Below are positions 1 to 13,268 of a stretch of 64,000 bases of DNA, piece after piece. The stretch is from Megaleporinus macrocephalus (lineage: Eukaryota > Chordata > Actinopteri > Characiformes > Anostomidae). Each line of letters starts with the position of its first letter. Within the stretch, counting starts at the first letter, position 1. The translations under genes and the position numbers were made by a program. The stretch is from the NCBI GenBank assembly GCA_021613375.1, contig CM038716.1, forward strand, positions 5,229,184 to 5,293,183. The letters run 5' to 3'. The notes beneath the pieces are model-generated. The model had not been told where the DNA came from. It saw nothing but the letters and a program-made list of their open reading frames with translations, and searched no databases.

Positions 1-19
1 TTCCATCTTATTTTATGTC

Positions 20-1320
20 TGTAAACAGGGAGTAAAGTACATCAGCATGGCTAAAAACAGAGGCGGACAAGGCACACAGCTCTATTACCTGTGTAAAAGT
101 ATTGATACTTCTGGTCAAGTATTACTCCAGTACTAGTAAAAGTGGTTGAGTAAACTTGAGTCCAAGTATTTAAGTACTTGGTTTTAAAAATATTACGAAG
201 TTAGGTTGATCTTACTGAAATAGAAGTCTCCCTCCCCGCCCTCGCATACTCTGTGGATTAAAGATGTTCTTGGTGCCGCAGGGTTAGAAAGGCTTCGGGG
301 TATTGTAAATAGCTCTAATACGAAATTTGGATTATGTAAAAAATGTGCTCTGCCTAGAACCACGATGATGGCTTAAATGTTGTTTTTTGTTGGAATTGTT
401 GGGTTGAAAATATTTATCTGGGACTTCTCTATCTATTGTAGACTAGACTAATCCTTTATTTTATTTTATTTTATTTTATTTTATTTTATTTTATTTTATT
501 TTATTTTATTTTATTTTATTTTATTTTATTTTATTTTATTTTAACCTAGGTGTTTTGGTTTGACTCAGATTTTTAATCTGGTGTTATTTTAATAAGGCAT
601 TGTGGTTATTGTTTATTACATAGACTGCTGGATGTATGTATCACCATAAAAAAACAAAAATATAGTATTTAAAAAAAAATATTCCAAAGTAAATACTCAA
701 AAGTACTCAACCTGTCACCACAATGCATTTTCAGATACTACTGACACTAAAGCAACCTACTGAACTTGGTGTGATGTTATTATTATTATAATTATTATTA
801 TGACAAGATTAAAACATATATTTCCAACTGTAGACAGTAATATTAACTCTGTATTATCACTGGCTAACTATTAGTATGAAGTTGATTCACTCAGGACCTG
901 GTGATAGAAGCTAAATCCAACATTAGCCTTATTAATACTTATACTTATTTATACATAATTATCAAACAATCTGTTGTCTGTAAACATGGAGTAAAGTACA
1001 TCAGTACGGCTAAAATTAAGTATTACTCTGGTAAAGTAAAAGTGGTTCAGTAAACATGAGTTAAAGTATTTAAGTACTTGGTTTTGAAGATTATTCAAAA
1101 TTAAATACTCAAAAGAGTTCAAAGATTTCAACAGACAATTTATTTTAATGTCTACACTTCGTTACCACAATGCATTGTCATATACTACTGACTCTAAAGC
1201 AACCTACTGAACTTTGTATGATGTTAGTAATAAGTTTATGACAAGATTAAAACATATACTTCTGACTTTAGTCTGTAATGTTAACTCTGTATTATCACTG
1301 GTAACTATTAGTATGCATCA
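20..1320 (+). repeat. Two diverged copies of a dispersed block
   Basis: The segment around 20-205 (GTAAACAGGGAGTAAAGTAC, then AAGTATTTAAGTACTTGG) recurs at 975-1085. The segment 731-880 (CTAAAGCAACCTACTGAACT) recurs at 1170-1316. Order and orientation are kept, so this is a tandem duplication of about 0.9 kb interrupted by insertions. A related block lies inverted near 19160-19245. Confidence 0.7.
454..543 (+). repeat. (TTTTA)n microsatellite
   Basis: About 18 near-perfect copies of a 5-bp unit inside the first copy of the duplicated block. Confidence 0.95.
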
Positions 1321-1745
1321 ACAGTGAATTCACTGGTGTTATAGACCACCTGGTTTCCAGGCTAACTGGTTTCCATACATGGTCACATGCTGTGCAATCA
1401 GCAGCAGTTGGGTTTTGCCTCCGTTATCAGATTCATCACACATTCATTCAACATATTACGTAAGACCTGGTGCAGCGAATATGATTGTATAAGTGAGCAG
1501 AGAGCATTTCATCACAGCCAAAAGTTCACAGTGTACGGGAACCACTTATCTTGGAAAACAGACATAAGACATAACATCTCGATACGTATAACAACATGGT
1601 GCATAAAGACATAACATAAACAAACTAAGTCTTGAAAGTTTTTTTTAAGGTCACAAAATTATACATGGAGTCAAATATACTTAAACTTTCTAGTTTAACA
1701 AAGAAAGTGTGAATATACATCACACAAATTATACTGCTGCAGATA

Positions 1746-2322
1746 AACACTGATCAGCCATAACATTAAAACCACCTCCTTATATCCACATACACCGTCC
1801 ATTGTATCAGCTCCACCATGTAGGAACACTATGTTGTTATAATTACAGAACGCAGTCCATCTGATTCGCTGTGTACCCTGTTTATCCTCTTTACCCTGTA
1901 CTTTATAGCCAGGACCACCACAGAGCAGGTACTATTATGGAGGTGGATCATTCTCAGCACTGCATTGACACTGACATGGTGGTGGTGTGTTAGTGTGTGT
2001 TGTGCTGGTGTGAGCAGATCAGAGAGAGCAGTGCTGCTGGAGTTCACACCTCAGTGTCACTGCTGGACTGAGAAGAGTCCACCAACCAGCAACATCCAGC
2101 CAACAGCATCCTGTAGGCAGCGTCCTGTGTCCACTAATCAAGGACTAGAGGATGACCAACAGGTGGACCAGTAAGGTAGAAAACTCCAGCAACACTGCTG
2201 TGTCTGATCTACTTGTACCAGCGCAACACACAATAACACACCACCACCATGTCAGTGTCACTGCAGTGCTGAGAATGACCCACCACCCTAATAATACCTG
2301 CTCTGTGGTGGTCTTTAATATA
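1746..2322. mobile_element. Foldback/MITE-like element, copy 1
   Basis: Two arms, 1912-2046 and 2181-2313, are inverted copies of each other: GACCACCACAGAGCAG at 1913 and CTGCTCTGTGGTGGTC at the other end. The outer end begins CACTGATCAGCCATAACATT. It is non-coding; both strands give the same spurious peptide WWWCV. The right end is abutted by an AT tract holding a hAT-like insertion. Confidence 0.65.
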
Positions 2323-2350
2323 CTACACATATATATATATATATATATAT

Positions 2351-3271
2351 TAGAGATGGACGGATCAGTGTTTTTGAGGCCTTTCAACGCGATAGGCCGA
2401 TAGCCAATACCGATCGAGGGCGGGGCTATATGCCACAGCATTGCTTAAAGTAGTTATTAGCGCAAGCAAGTCATGAAACATGTTGGGAACTTGTTTATTA
2501 CCATTTTTAACGAGCTCATGTGAAACAGCATAATATTTTTAACTAAATTAGAAGTTGGTCTATGTGGGAGTAAACTGCTTGATAAGCTCCAGAAGAGCGA
2601 CATCTGAAAAGTATCTCTACTAGGAACAGCAGAGTGTGAATCCAGGTGGAATATTAAGTAGCAGAATGAACGTCTTCTACAGCCGAGAAGATCTGCTTAT
2701 CTAGAACTATGAACTCAATCACTCTGGCAGTGGTTCTTTAGCTCTCTGGCTGTTGCTGCTGCTGTTCTGTTTGTACCGGTCAGATCTGGTCTGTAGGTGT
2801 TCTTGGTTATTAGTTTTGGTTATTAGATACTCACTGTATTCAGCTGTGTGGTGGTCTCTAAAGTGCTATATCAGATTAGTATGTTAAATGTCTTTATCCT
2901 GGTTCCCGCGAGAGACGCTGATATTACTAATGTTACAGATGTTACAAACTGCCCTGGATGAGAGTCACATACACAGACAGACCACGTTTTCTCTTTTCGT
3001 CATAAAACGTTAGAGGCCGCTGCTTTAGTCAGTCTGTGGAAAATGAAAATGTGTGTATTTCCACCTAGTGGCTCAGACAGGAATTGCAGGGAGCTCCTCT
3101 TCCTGGATGAAACGCTAGCTGGAAATACAGAAATTAGGCTCATTTGTTTAACAACATTGATCGGCTCTCGGGATCGGCTAAACTGAAGAAATATCAGGCG
3201 ATCGCTGATCACATATTTAGATAAAAAATCGTCCGATACTGTTACATGGCTGATCGATCTTTCCATCTCTA
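2351..3271. mobile_element. hAT-like non-autonomous element, copy 1
   Basis: Begins TAGAGATGGA and ends TCCATCTCTA, perfect 10-bp terminal inverted repeats. It sits in an AT dinucleotide tract, so the flanking ATATATAT is compatible with an 8-bp target duplication but not informative. No transposase is visible. Confidence 0.7.
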
Positions 3272-4072
3272 ATATATATATATATATATGGAAAGATATA
3301 TATATAACAGTAGCGAATCGTGACCCTTAAGACTCGGCCCTCTCTGCAGAGTTTTCAGAGGGGGTGGTTTTGACAGTTCGGGTGCAGGACATGGGTTTCC
3401 ATCATTACTCAGCAAACTAGCTAGCGGTGGTAGCCTAGCCCTAGCTAGCTGTTTCTCCAGCTAGCGTTGCCACAGTGGGCGGAAATGATCATACAGTTAA
3501 GCCCGCCCACTTAGAGGAAAGATATGATTGGTCAGTTTTACTGTTTTTGAAATTGGTATGGCGCTGCCTGGTCCTCTGTACATGAACAGCGGGACCACCA
3601 ATCACCAACATTCTGTGGAGGCATCACAGTCCTTATAGGGGGAGACACAGACTCACAGGCTTCCACTTAACCCCTCACGTTCCAACACAGATTGAAAAGA
3701 CACGTTTGAATTACTTATTTATATATATTTTTGTAATTGTTTAGATGTTAATTGTCAAACTGTAAATAGATAAAATTATATTTATATATGTGTGTCTGTG
3801 TGTGTGTGTGTTAAGAATATTTTAGGCCCTCTCAGAGGACGTAGAGGGCCACAACGGTTCCCCACTAATATATATAATGCTGCCCTGCTTTACAGTGATT
3901 ATCTGATCCTCACCCCAAGCATTTCAATGCATGTATGTCCTGACATGATGCGCAAATGACAAATAACCTTGAAACTTGAACTCGAAACACCGAACTAGCA
4001 CCGAGCAAACATCGAACAAACCAGTTCATAAACAATATTGTTGGTTGTGTGTTGCATGTTGGTGAAGCTCAC

Positions 4073-4237
4073 CTGTCCAGGTCGGGCTTTAAACCCACTC
4101 TTCAGCATGCGCACCTCCACGACATTGCAGGGGTGCCTGATGACGGAGACTACCGTCACTGGAGCGCTTCCCCTGATGTAGCGATACAGCCTCTCCGCAC
4201 AGTAGAGACAGAGCGGGGCCGACACCCACAACCACGT
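4073..4237 (-). CDS. nox4: nox4 coding exon 10 (last one in window)
   Basis: 165 nt, residues 271-325: TWLWVSAPLCLYCAERLYRY through FKARPGQ, the last helix and the first strands of the FAD-binding beta-barrel. Acceptor TGTAG, donor GTGAGC, phase 0. Confidence 0.96.
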
Positions 4238-7200
4238 CTACACACATACATACACCAGAAACACAAACCACCAGTTGACACTTAAACCCATTTAAACCAC
4301 AGTTACTTTAAAGCTGAAAGAGATGAAAAAGAGGTAACTGTACAGGAGATTAGAAACATGAGCTGGAGCCACAATTTATTGACACTGTTATTTAGCATTG
4401 CTGTTTGAATCAAAAGTCCTTAAATGAGAGTGGCTCTGTGGTCAGATATTGACCATGAAGAGCTAGACAAACGAGGTCTTGTGTCACATTCACAGTGTCT
4501 AAGAGTCTTAAATCCTAGTGAGTGTGTAAGTAGGCTGTCTATGTAGGCAGCTGTCTAAGTAGCAGCGTTCTCTCCTCATCTCTCCTCATAAAACAGATTA
4601 CTGAGACACTCTAGTTAGAGAGAGACTTGTTCCCGCCCACTGCAGCACGCCACCGGTGGTTTAACTGGTTGCTAAGCTACCGGCCGGCATCCAAAACAAT
4701 AGCCAGAGGCTTAAAAATAGTATAAAACTGCTAAATGGTGAAGGACTCGTTACAGAGTTGATAATAAAATACTGTTTTGTGTGATTATATGACCAGAAAC
4801 ACATTAAAACACCAGAGAGAATCAAAATAACTATAAACAACTTCACTGCTCATAGATTTGCCTGTGGTGCTGAATTGTCTTAGTGGCTGAGGAAGCGTTT
4901 GATGCTTTCTTAAAATCAGGTCTAAATAAGGTTCCTCAGTAGACAGCATGTTTAAGGTATGTAAGAATTGGGACAGCCTACATTGTCGGGAGCGCATACT
5001 ATGGCGCAAAATGCTGCCTATGTAGACCCTCACTAGGTGTTGAGACACTGTGCATCAGCAAGATCGAGCTACTAGGTGGGCTAAGATTGTAAGTGGCCAC
5101 AGATTGTATAAAACACAAACGCAGTGTTAAACGCAAACCTGAGGAAAATGAGGACGAAAGTGAGCGTCTTCCCTGCACACCCTCAGCAAAGGTTCTTTCG
5201 ACTCCTCCTCTATTTCTGCCTCTGGCTCCTGATTGGACCACAAGCTTGTATTTGCTTGATTGGGCCACACACAGCCGGGTGGGTGGGCTTCCAGGTTCGT
5301 CTGGTACTTTATAGCCCCTCTACAAGGCAGTAGATACAACAACATGTATATAAATATCGAAGGTCCATAGAAAAACAAGTAAGGCAACTTTACAGGAGAG
5401 GAGAAAAACTGTCCTTACTTTTAATGTAAGTTAATGGAACCACAATTCAGAATTCAAATTGCTTTTTTATTGGTCTATTCATTATAGAAATCACTAAAAA
5501 TGGAGACCTCTGTTCTAGCTCATCCCAGAGGTGTTCAGTGGGGATGAGGTCAGGGTTCTTTGTAGGCCAGTTAAGCCTTTATGGAGCTGCTGTGAGCACT
5601 GGGACACAAGTCATGCTGGAATTGTTTGGAAGCATACAACTGTCCAAAATGACATGGTCTGCTGACACAATAAGATTTCCCTTCACTGAGGTTGACCCCA
5701 GAATAACAACCCCATAGCATTATCCCTCCTCCACCAAACTTAACCACTGCAGTATGGCTGGTAAAGTTATCCTGGCACTTGCCAAACCCACTTTATCACT
5801 CACAGTTTTAGCACCACCCTATTTAAGTCTTTAGAACAACACATTCTTTTACTAGTGTTTGACATGGTAGTATGACATGGTACTTGATTATATACACCTA
5901 AGGCAAGGGACTGAAGGTGTGTCCTCATATATCATGATCAACAGACCAATAGAAATGGTCCAAAATTACTTTAAAAAAGTTGCCTACTCATGCATCCATT
6001 GTAAGTTGAGAAAGCTTTTGCTTTTCCTGTAAAGTTCCCATTTTGGAGATTCAAGTTCATATGTATCAGTGTGTATCTATGTGTGTGTGCATGACGAGGT
6101 AGAGAGAGAAAGTATGTTTTGGTATACATACCCAGCTACGTGCACCATCAGTATAACGTAGAAGAGGATGAAGAGATTGTGAGTGTACCAGAAAATCTCA
6201 TAGTTGCAAACCCTGTAGAGACAAAACCCAACACAGAGTCCATCATTTACTATGGAGTGTATAATAAACTGAACTCATAACTCATCAAGCAGCTCTTCAT
6301 TTTTATAAAAGCAAACAAGGAAGAAAGAAAGAAAAAGAAAAAGAAAAAAAGAACCCAGAGGACCCATAGATTTAGGCCATGGGCCACAAATGAACACAGG
6401 GTATAATGCAACACAGATGTTTTATGTAGTTACATAGGTTACAGTAGAACATGCTCTTGGTCATCTTCTCGTGTTCCCAAAGTAACACCATCTCGGACTA
6501 TTCAATCAGATTGATGTTTCTTCAGGTTCACAATGAGCGTGATAAACAAATGCTATGAGCTGTTTAATAGGTGATATTTGATTAACGAGTTTAGCATATG
6601 AAGTATTTTCTTTTTAAGTTTATTAATGCTGCACAGAATTCTCAGCCATCATAAAATCACTTTCAGCTTACTGAGGTCGACCCCTGAACAACAACCCCAT
6701 AGCATTATCCCTCCTCCACCAAACTATAGAGCTGCAGTCAGGCAGATAATGTTCTCCTGGCATTTGCCAAATCTACACTCGTCCATCAGACTGCCAGATA
6801 GGGAAGCATGATTGGTCACTCCACAGAACACTCAGCACTATGCTTCTCAGCGCTCGGTCACCTCGCACTGTAACTTCACGTGGTCTAACATAGTGGCTGT
6901 GGCTCCTCAATGCTTTCACTTTTCAATAATATCACTCACAGTTGATGGAGGAAAATCTAATAGGGAAGCTTTGTTTATAATGGAAAATGCCTTCATTTCC
7001 TAGAAACTGTTTAAAACTTCTTAGAAACACTCTAGCGATCCCATATAGGCCACAAAGTAGAACAGCATATGTGTCTTTAAAGATATTGTCTTTGTTAGGA
7101 AAGAAATCGGTGACCACAAGCTTTTGCATGGTGGTGTCCACTCACAACAGGCTTATTTAAAAAAATGCAAAGAAGATACTTGCTGTTCTACTTTGCGGCC

Positions 7201-10200
7201 TAAGTGTGCTTATATACCTAACTATGAAGTTCTGCATCTATGTAATCCCATGTGAAAACTTCTGTAGATCAAATCGAACGTAAATGAAAATTACAGTAAC
7301 TTCAGAGGGTCAAGTAGACCCGCCTCTCCTCTTCAGGCGCTGAGTGTGTGTGTTTGGAGCTGAAAACGGTGGAGGGGGTGGTTGAGAGCAGCTGTTATTA
7401 CAAGGGCTGAATGTCCAGTCCATTCAGAGTCCGAATGACTGTGCCTTTGAACCGGTGAAAAGCCTCGGGCCGATAAAGGCGACACTTCAATCACAGCCCG
7501 GCTCACTCAAAGCGAAAGAGCCTCCTAGTCCATCATGAAAGACCCTCAGAGTCCATCATGTTGTAATTATGGTGGAGTGGGACTGAGAGCGCCTGGGGTC
7601 AGCTTTAGGTCAGATGGCTATTTACCAGTGGCCTGAAAAAACTGCCATAGGCCACAGCTGTACCACTAGAGGCATTAGCGACAATCCTTCAAGCAACAAC
7701 GGAGGCGGTCACAACAGTATGTAGGGATTTTCTAGAGAGGTCAGCAACAACAGAGGTGTTAGCATCAAGCTTTTAGACCACCTTTAAAGAGGTCCAAGCA
7801 ACACTGTGCTTTTCTAGATGATACAGAGGCATTAACAACAATTTGTAAAGCTTTTCTACAGACTTTAACTACGAGTGACGCTATAGCAACCGCCTTGAAA
7901 GCTTTTCTAATGCCTGAAAACGATCTTTTCATTTCAATAACTTTCAAACACTTTTAGACATAAAACACAAGCTCCAGACTGAACACAGGCCTTCACTTTG
8001 TGTTATTATGTTTTATATTGTGTGAGATATTTTGGTGATTATATTGTGCTATTGTTTGTGGATGTGTTCAGTTTTATTGTGTTTTATATGTGCTTTAAAT
8101 ATATCACATGTAAAAACACATACCTCTATTTTTGTCGATTTTTATTTTTCTATTCTATTTACATTGTGTGAAAATTTCATCATGAAACCAATAAAAATGC
8201 TCTATATTAAAAATGATCTGGTTCCAGTGACTTACATTGAACATATTTATATAATATATAAATATAACATGTCTTTTTTTCATTCTATTAAAAACTTTCA
8301 AATCAAATATTTGTGTTCAACAACTCACCAGCCCCTTAGATTGATTAAACTACACAAGGGTCCCACTTATTATATTAAGTATCTCTAACAACAGTTTAGC
8401 TACACATGAACGACAACGTAACGACTAGTGATGTAGCCGCTGTCTCACTGTAGCAACTCATGTTATTACTATTGTTTAATTACATGTTAGAGAATCTGCT
8501 GTTACTATGACGATACTCATGTAATTCCATGAGGCAAAAAAAGAAACTGATAAACACGTGTGATTACATAAGCAGTATTACTGTAATGCATCTGTAACAG
8601 TGAACTTCTACTTCACTAGTAATTACGCTGTTGTTGCATGTGTTTGTCATGTGTAACTACACAGTGACTACAGACACTTAATATAAATTGGGACCTCAGA
8701 AAGTAAAGAAAAGTAAAGAAATGTTATTTGTTTTATGCTGACCTTACACCGAGCGATTTTACTGTTGCAGACAAGTTTCCAGTGTCGGAATCAAGTCTTG
8801 CTGGAGCTGAGTAGCGATCATAGTGTAAGGTGGTCGAGGCTACAGGGTTAAGTCAGTCTGTTTCTCGTCCAAGAGTTCCGATAAAATCTACTGTGTTTAA
8901 TAATATCATAAGTCTTAAGTCCTGACTTACGCAAACAGTGACGTGAACATTGTCATCAACCAATAGGAGAGCTCTGTTCACTACCAAATGGGAAGAGCAA
9001 GGCAAGTACAGCAATGTCTGGCGGGTAAAGAAGTTAGAAATGAGGGGGAGTCCGGCGAGGGTTTGGAGACTGCGGTTCTCCTGGACTGTACAGAAGGAGG
9101 AGAAACTGGAGGAGCTGTGGAGTGAGCAAGAGTGCCTCTTTGACGTGTCTTTGAGTATGCTATGCTAAAACACTGCAGAACGTGGCTACAGTTACAATAA
9201 GCCTAACAGTGAACCATACATTAAGCTGAATATTGTTTCAATCATATAAATGGGAAATAATCTCAAAAGGAATCTAGTAGCAGTCAGTAAATAGTGACTC
9301 TGAAAGAGCCCCAGTCTTTGCAAAATCATAGCCTGTAACTAGTCTGTGACTAAAAGTCTGTGACTAGTCTTTAGATGTGAGAGGGTGTCAGACTTTAGTC
9401 TATTAAACAGAGTCTTCTAGTGTATGGTCAGCAATGGAGACATTTTAAGACAGAAACTGTAAGTTCACAAGAGTAAACAAGAGAAGGACTTCACCTTATG
9501 CTATAAGAAGAAGCTGTAAACATCAGGAACAGAATGAGGACCAATAAAACACCAGTAATCCCAGGAACTAAGAATGTGTGAAAAACAAAAGTCAATAAAT
9601 CATTCATCGTAAAGAAAATCACATCAGCCTAAGTTCCCTCGGCTCCTCAGGTGCATCCCGACTTCCCTTCATTGGTGTTAATGTAATGGGTCCATTGTGA
9701 TTGGTTCCCACAGTCTTCTCTGATTGGAAAGTCACAGCATTAATGTAATAACAGTACCTGCACACACCCGAGTCTATTAGCATGTTTAGTTATTACATTA
9801 TTTCACTGGATCAGAACAGACCTGCCGTCACTGAGGGGGCTCCAGCTTTAGCCAGTTACATAATAACGTTCACTACACAGACATTTAATCCCTAATCCAA
9901 CATCAGGTTGTTACAGCAGGTAATGCTTGTTGGCCTCACCTGTGGTCAAGATGAGGATACGGGGATCCTGCGAAAAACACAATTTAAGAAAAGCAGTTTT
10001 AAACTTTTTAGAGTATTAGTTTGAAAACTAATAAAGAGTAAACATTAAAATCAGCTCCACTGACCACACAGGAGCACGGTGGTCTACACTTACAGATTGT
10101 AGTTCTTCTGCTTCTCTGTATACATTGCTACCCTGTTCTTAAATGGTCCCACAGGACCACCACAAAGCAGGTCCTATATGGATGGTGGATCATTCTCAGC

Positions 10201-11930
10201 ACTGGAGTGACACTGTTGGTGTGTTGATGGGAGTGTTTTTAAACACTGTGTCCACTCACTGTCCACTCTAATAGACACTCCTACTTTGTTCCACCGTGTA
10301 GATGTAAAGTCAGAGATGATAGTTAATCTGTTTGAGTTCTCTAGTTCTTTACCAGTGGTTACAGGACACTGCTCACAGGACACTGTTGCCTGGATGTTTT
10401 TGGTTTGGTGGGCTATGATCCACCATTCAAATAGTACCTGCTCTGTGGTGGTCCTGACTGTTGAAGACCATGGTAAAGGTGGGATAACACAGTCTGTAAG
10501 TGTACACAAACAAGTGCTCTTATATGATAAGTGGAGCTGATAAATTGGACAATGAGTGTAAATAAATATAAGGAGGCAGCTTCAATGTTATGGCTGTTGG
10601 TGAATGAGTGTGTATGTATATGGCAGGTTTATGCCACATTTTGGGGACCTGTTCATTAGAGGGTACCATATCATATTGTTGGCAAAAAAATATATAAAAA
10701 AATCACCATATGGTGATAATAGCTATATTCTGACTTGTTGACGTAATGGTGTCATGCGCATGGCGTGTGTTCGTTACGTGAGTCATTTTGGGAGTGAAAG
10801 AAGTACATAGCGCCCCTAAAAGGCAATATTTTTCAAGGACAGCATCCCCGGACATGTTGCAGCTTCATAAGGTAGCAGCTTCACTGTCCTGTGCAGAGTT
10901 CTAGGCCAGAGTTCTGTGCAGCTCCTGTCTTGAGATCAGCTACTTTCCCGACGACGGTTTAGGAAGTTTCTCCAGTTGTGGTGTCTCAAAGAGGAGAAAC
11001 AAGTGTGTGTAACAACAAGGCTGAATAACTGAATTAGACTGTCAAGCTTTGGACATCGCCTCCACATTGCTATGGGTAACGCCTTTGGCGTTAATATAGC
11101 ACATGAAGAAATACTTCTACAGTAACGTCACACAGAGGGCCCATGAAACATCTGATACCGTCTGCAATTAAGGTCTACAATGTCTGAAGTTTCATTTGGA
11201 GCCTGATAGAAAGTTCTGATTCATTTTACTGAACCGACTGCGAATCAATTAACCGATTCTGATTCAACTAATTCCTTTTGCTATAGTCATTGTCTGTGTC
11301 AAACTGATTGACAGCACAAACTAGAATAAACAATGTTTACAGGTTTTGTTTCTACTGAATATTTGAAACGCATATTTATCCTCAATAAAACATTTATTTT
11401 GTTGCAAAAGTATGTTTTTTAAATTAATATAATATGATTCAATGGTTTGCGACATCACCCAAAAATATTGTTATCACAGAAATACCTGGAAATATTGTGA
11501 TATTATCTACCTGCTGTTCATATACTCACACTGAGGGGATCTTTTATACTTGTAGGGACCATAAGCTCACCCCCACAGTATTAAATTTTGTGGTCAGGGT
11601 AAGGTTAAGCTTAGAGTAAAAGTGTGTATGTGGGTGTATGTGTGTGTTCTTGTAGAGATATAGTTGTGAGGACCACATGTCCACACTAGTATAGTACAGA
11701 CTGATTATTTTTTCGGTAAAGCGAGGACATTTTGCTGGTCCTCACTTTAGGACATGTCATTTTCTCCAAAAAAGTTTTTTTTTTTAAATCTAGTAGAGCA
11801 GAAAATTTGTCTTTGGGGTACTAAGGTTAAGGTTAGGGTTAGGTTTAGGTGTAGGTGTAGTATTATTTAGTTATAGAACAACAAAGATCAATAAAAACCT
11901 ATGGGTGACCTCACTAATATAGTAAGACAA

Positions 11931-11987
<57 letters not shown>

Positions 11988-13226
11988 CTGTCCCCGGTGT
12001 TGTGCTACATTCAGAGCAGGGAAATCGTCTGAGTACCTGACAGAAAACCTAACAGCGTTCACCAGGTGAGCACTGACATGAACCACTGTAAACACACAGA
12101 CACACAGCGAGAGGAAATAAGTATTTAGACAGTTTTTCTATTTAATACACGTACTGACTGACATTCACCTGATGAACAATCACATAATGACTGTACATTT
12201 GTACATATGAAGTATGTATGAACAAGCAGAGAAGAAAGAAACATGAAAAATGGACGCAGGCACCACAGATTAAAACTTTAGAACTTTGTTGTGAGGTCCT
12301 TGCTAGCAGCTACAGTAAGAAGTGATTTACTTTTGCCAGCATTTTTGCTCAACTGACTGTACGTTTATTAAATAATAAAGACAAAAGTTTCTGAATACTT
12401 GTTCCCCCACCCCCTCCTTCCTCCCCCTCATCCTTCATCCTCCCCCTCACCTCCCCTTCCTCCCCCAAGCCCCCCAGAGCAGTGTGACTGTATGCTGTAA
12501 GAATGCACGCCTACAGAATAGAGCTGCTTGATCCAACAGCTGATAATGTGTCTTTCTTTCTCGTTCTCTCTCACTGTCTCTCTCTCTCTCTGTCTCTTTC
12601 TGTTTCCCCTTTTCATTCTCTCGGCTTCTCTCTCTCTCTCTGTTTCTCACAGTCTTTAACTCTTTCTCCCAGTCTTTCTCTGTCTTTCTCTCTCTCTCTG
12701 CCTGTCTCTCCCTGTCTCTGTTTATATCTCTCTCTCACTTTATCTCCTTCTCTGTTTCTTTCTCTCACTTTATCATTGTCTCTCTCTCTCTCTGTCTCTC
12801 TCTCTTTCTCTCTGTCTCTGTCACTCTGTCTCTCTCTTTCTCGCTGTCTCTCTTTTCCCTCTCTCTCTCCTTCTCTCTTTCTGTCTCTCTTTGTTACTCT
12901 CTATCACTGTCTCTCTCTTTCTCGCTGTCTCTCTTTTCCCTCTCTCTCTCCTTCTCTCTTTCTGTCTCTCTTTGTTACTCTCTATCACTGTCTCTCTCTT
13001 TCTCCCTCTTTTTCTCTCTGGCGCTCTCTCTCTGTCTCATAATTTCTCCCCTTCTCTCTTCTTCTCTCTCTCTTCCTCTCTCTCTCTCCTTCTCTATTGC
13101 TCCCTCTTTCTCTCTGTCTTTCTCTTTCTCTCCTTCTCTCTCTGTCCTTCACTCTCTCTCTCTCTGTCACTCTCTCTCTCCTTCTCTCTGTCTCCCTCTT
13201 TCTCTCTTGTTCTCTCTCTCTCTCTG

Positions 13227-13268
<42 letters not shown>

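Larger units (their letters stand above)
1..4072. other. Left part of the window: nox4 intron 10 (partial)
   Basis: No exon recognised. The interval holds duplicated blocks, a TTTTA repeat, a foldback element and a hAT-like element, listed separately. Bases 3320-3985 look repeat-derived and end in a LINE-tail-like sequence (CAAATGACAAATAACCTTGA). Confidence 0.5.

Noticed and set aside
1829..2441. Small frames sharing a WWWCV peptide as paralogous genes
   Set aside because: They are the two arms of a foldback element read on opposite strands.
1..4072. Next nox4 exon (FAD-binding HPFTLT region)
   Set aside because: No minus-strand sequence encoding that motif with splice sites is present; only repeats and intron.
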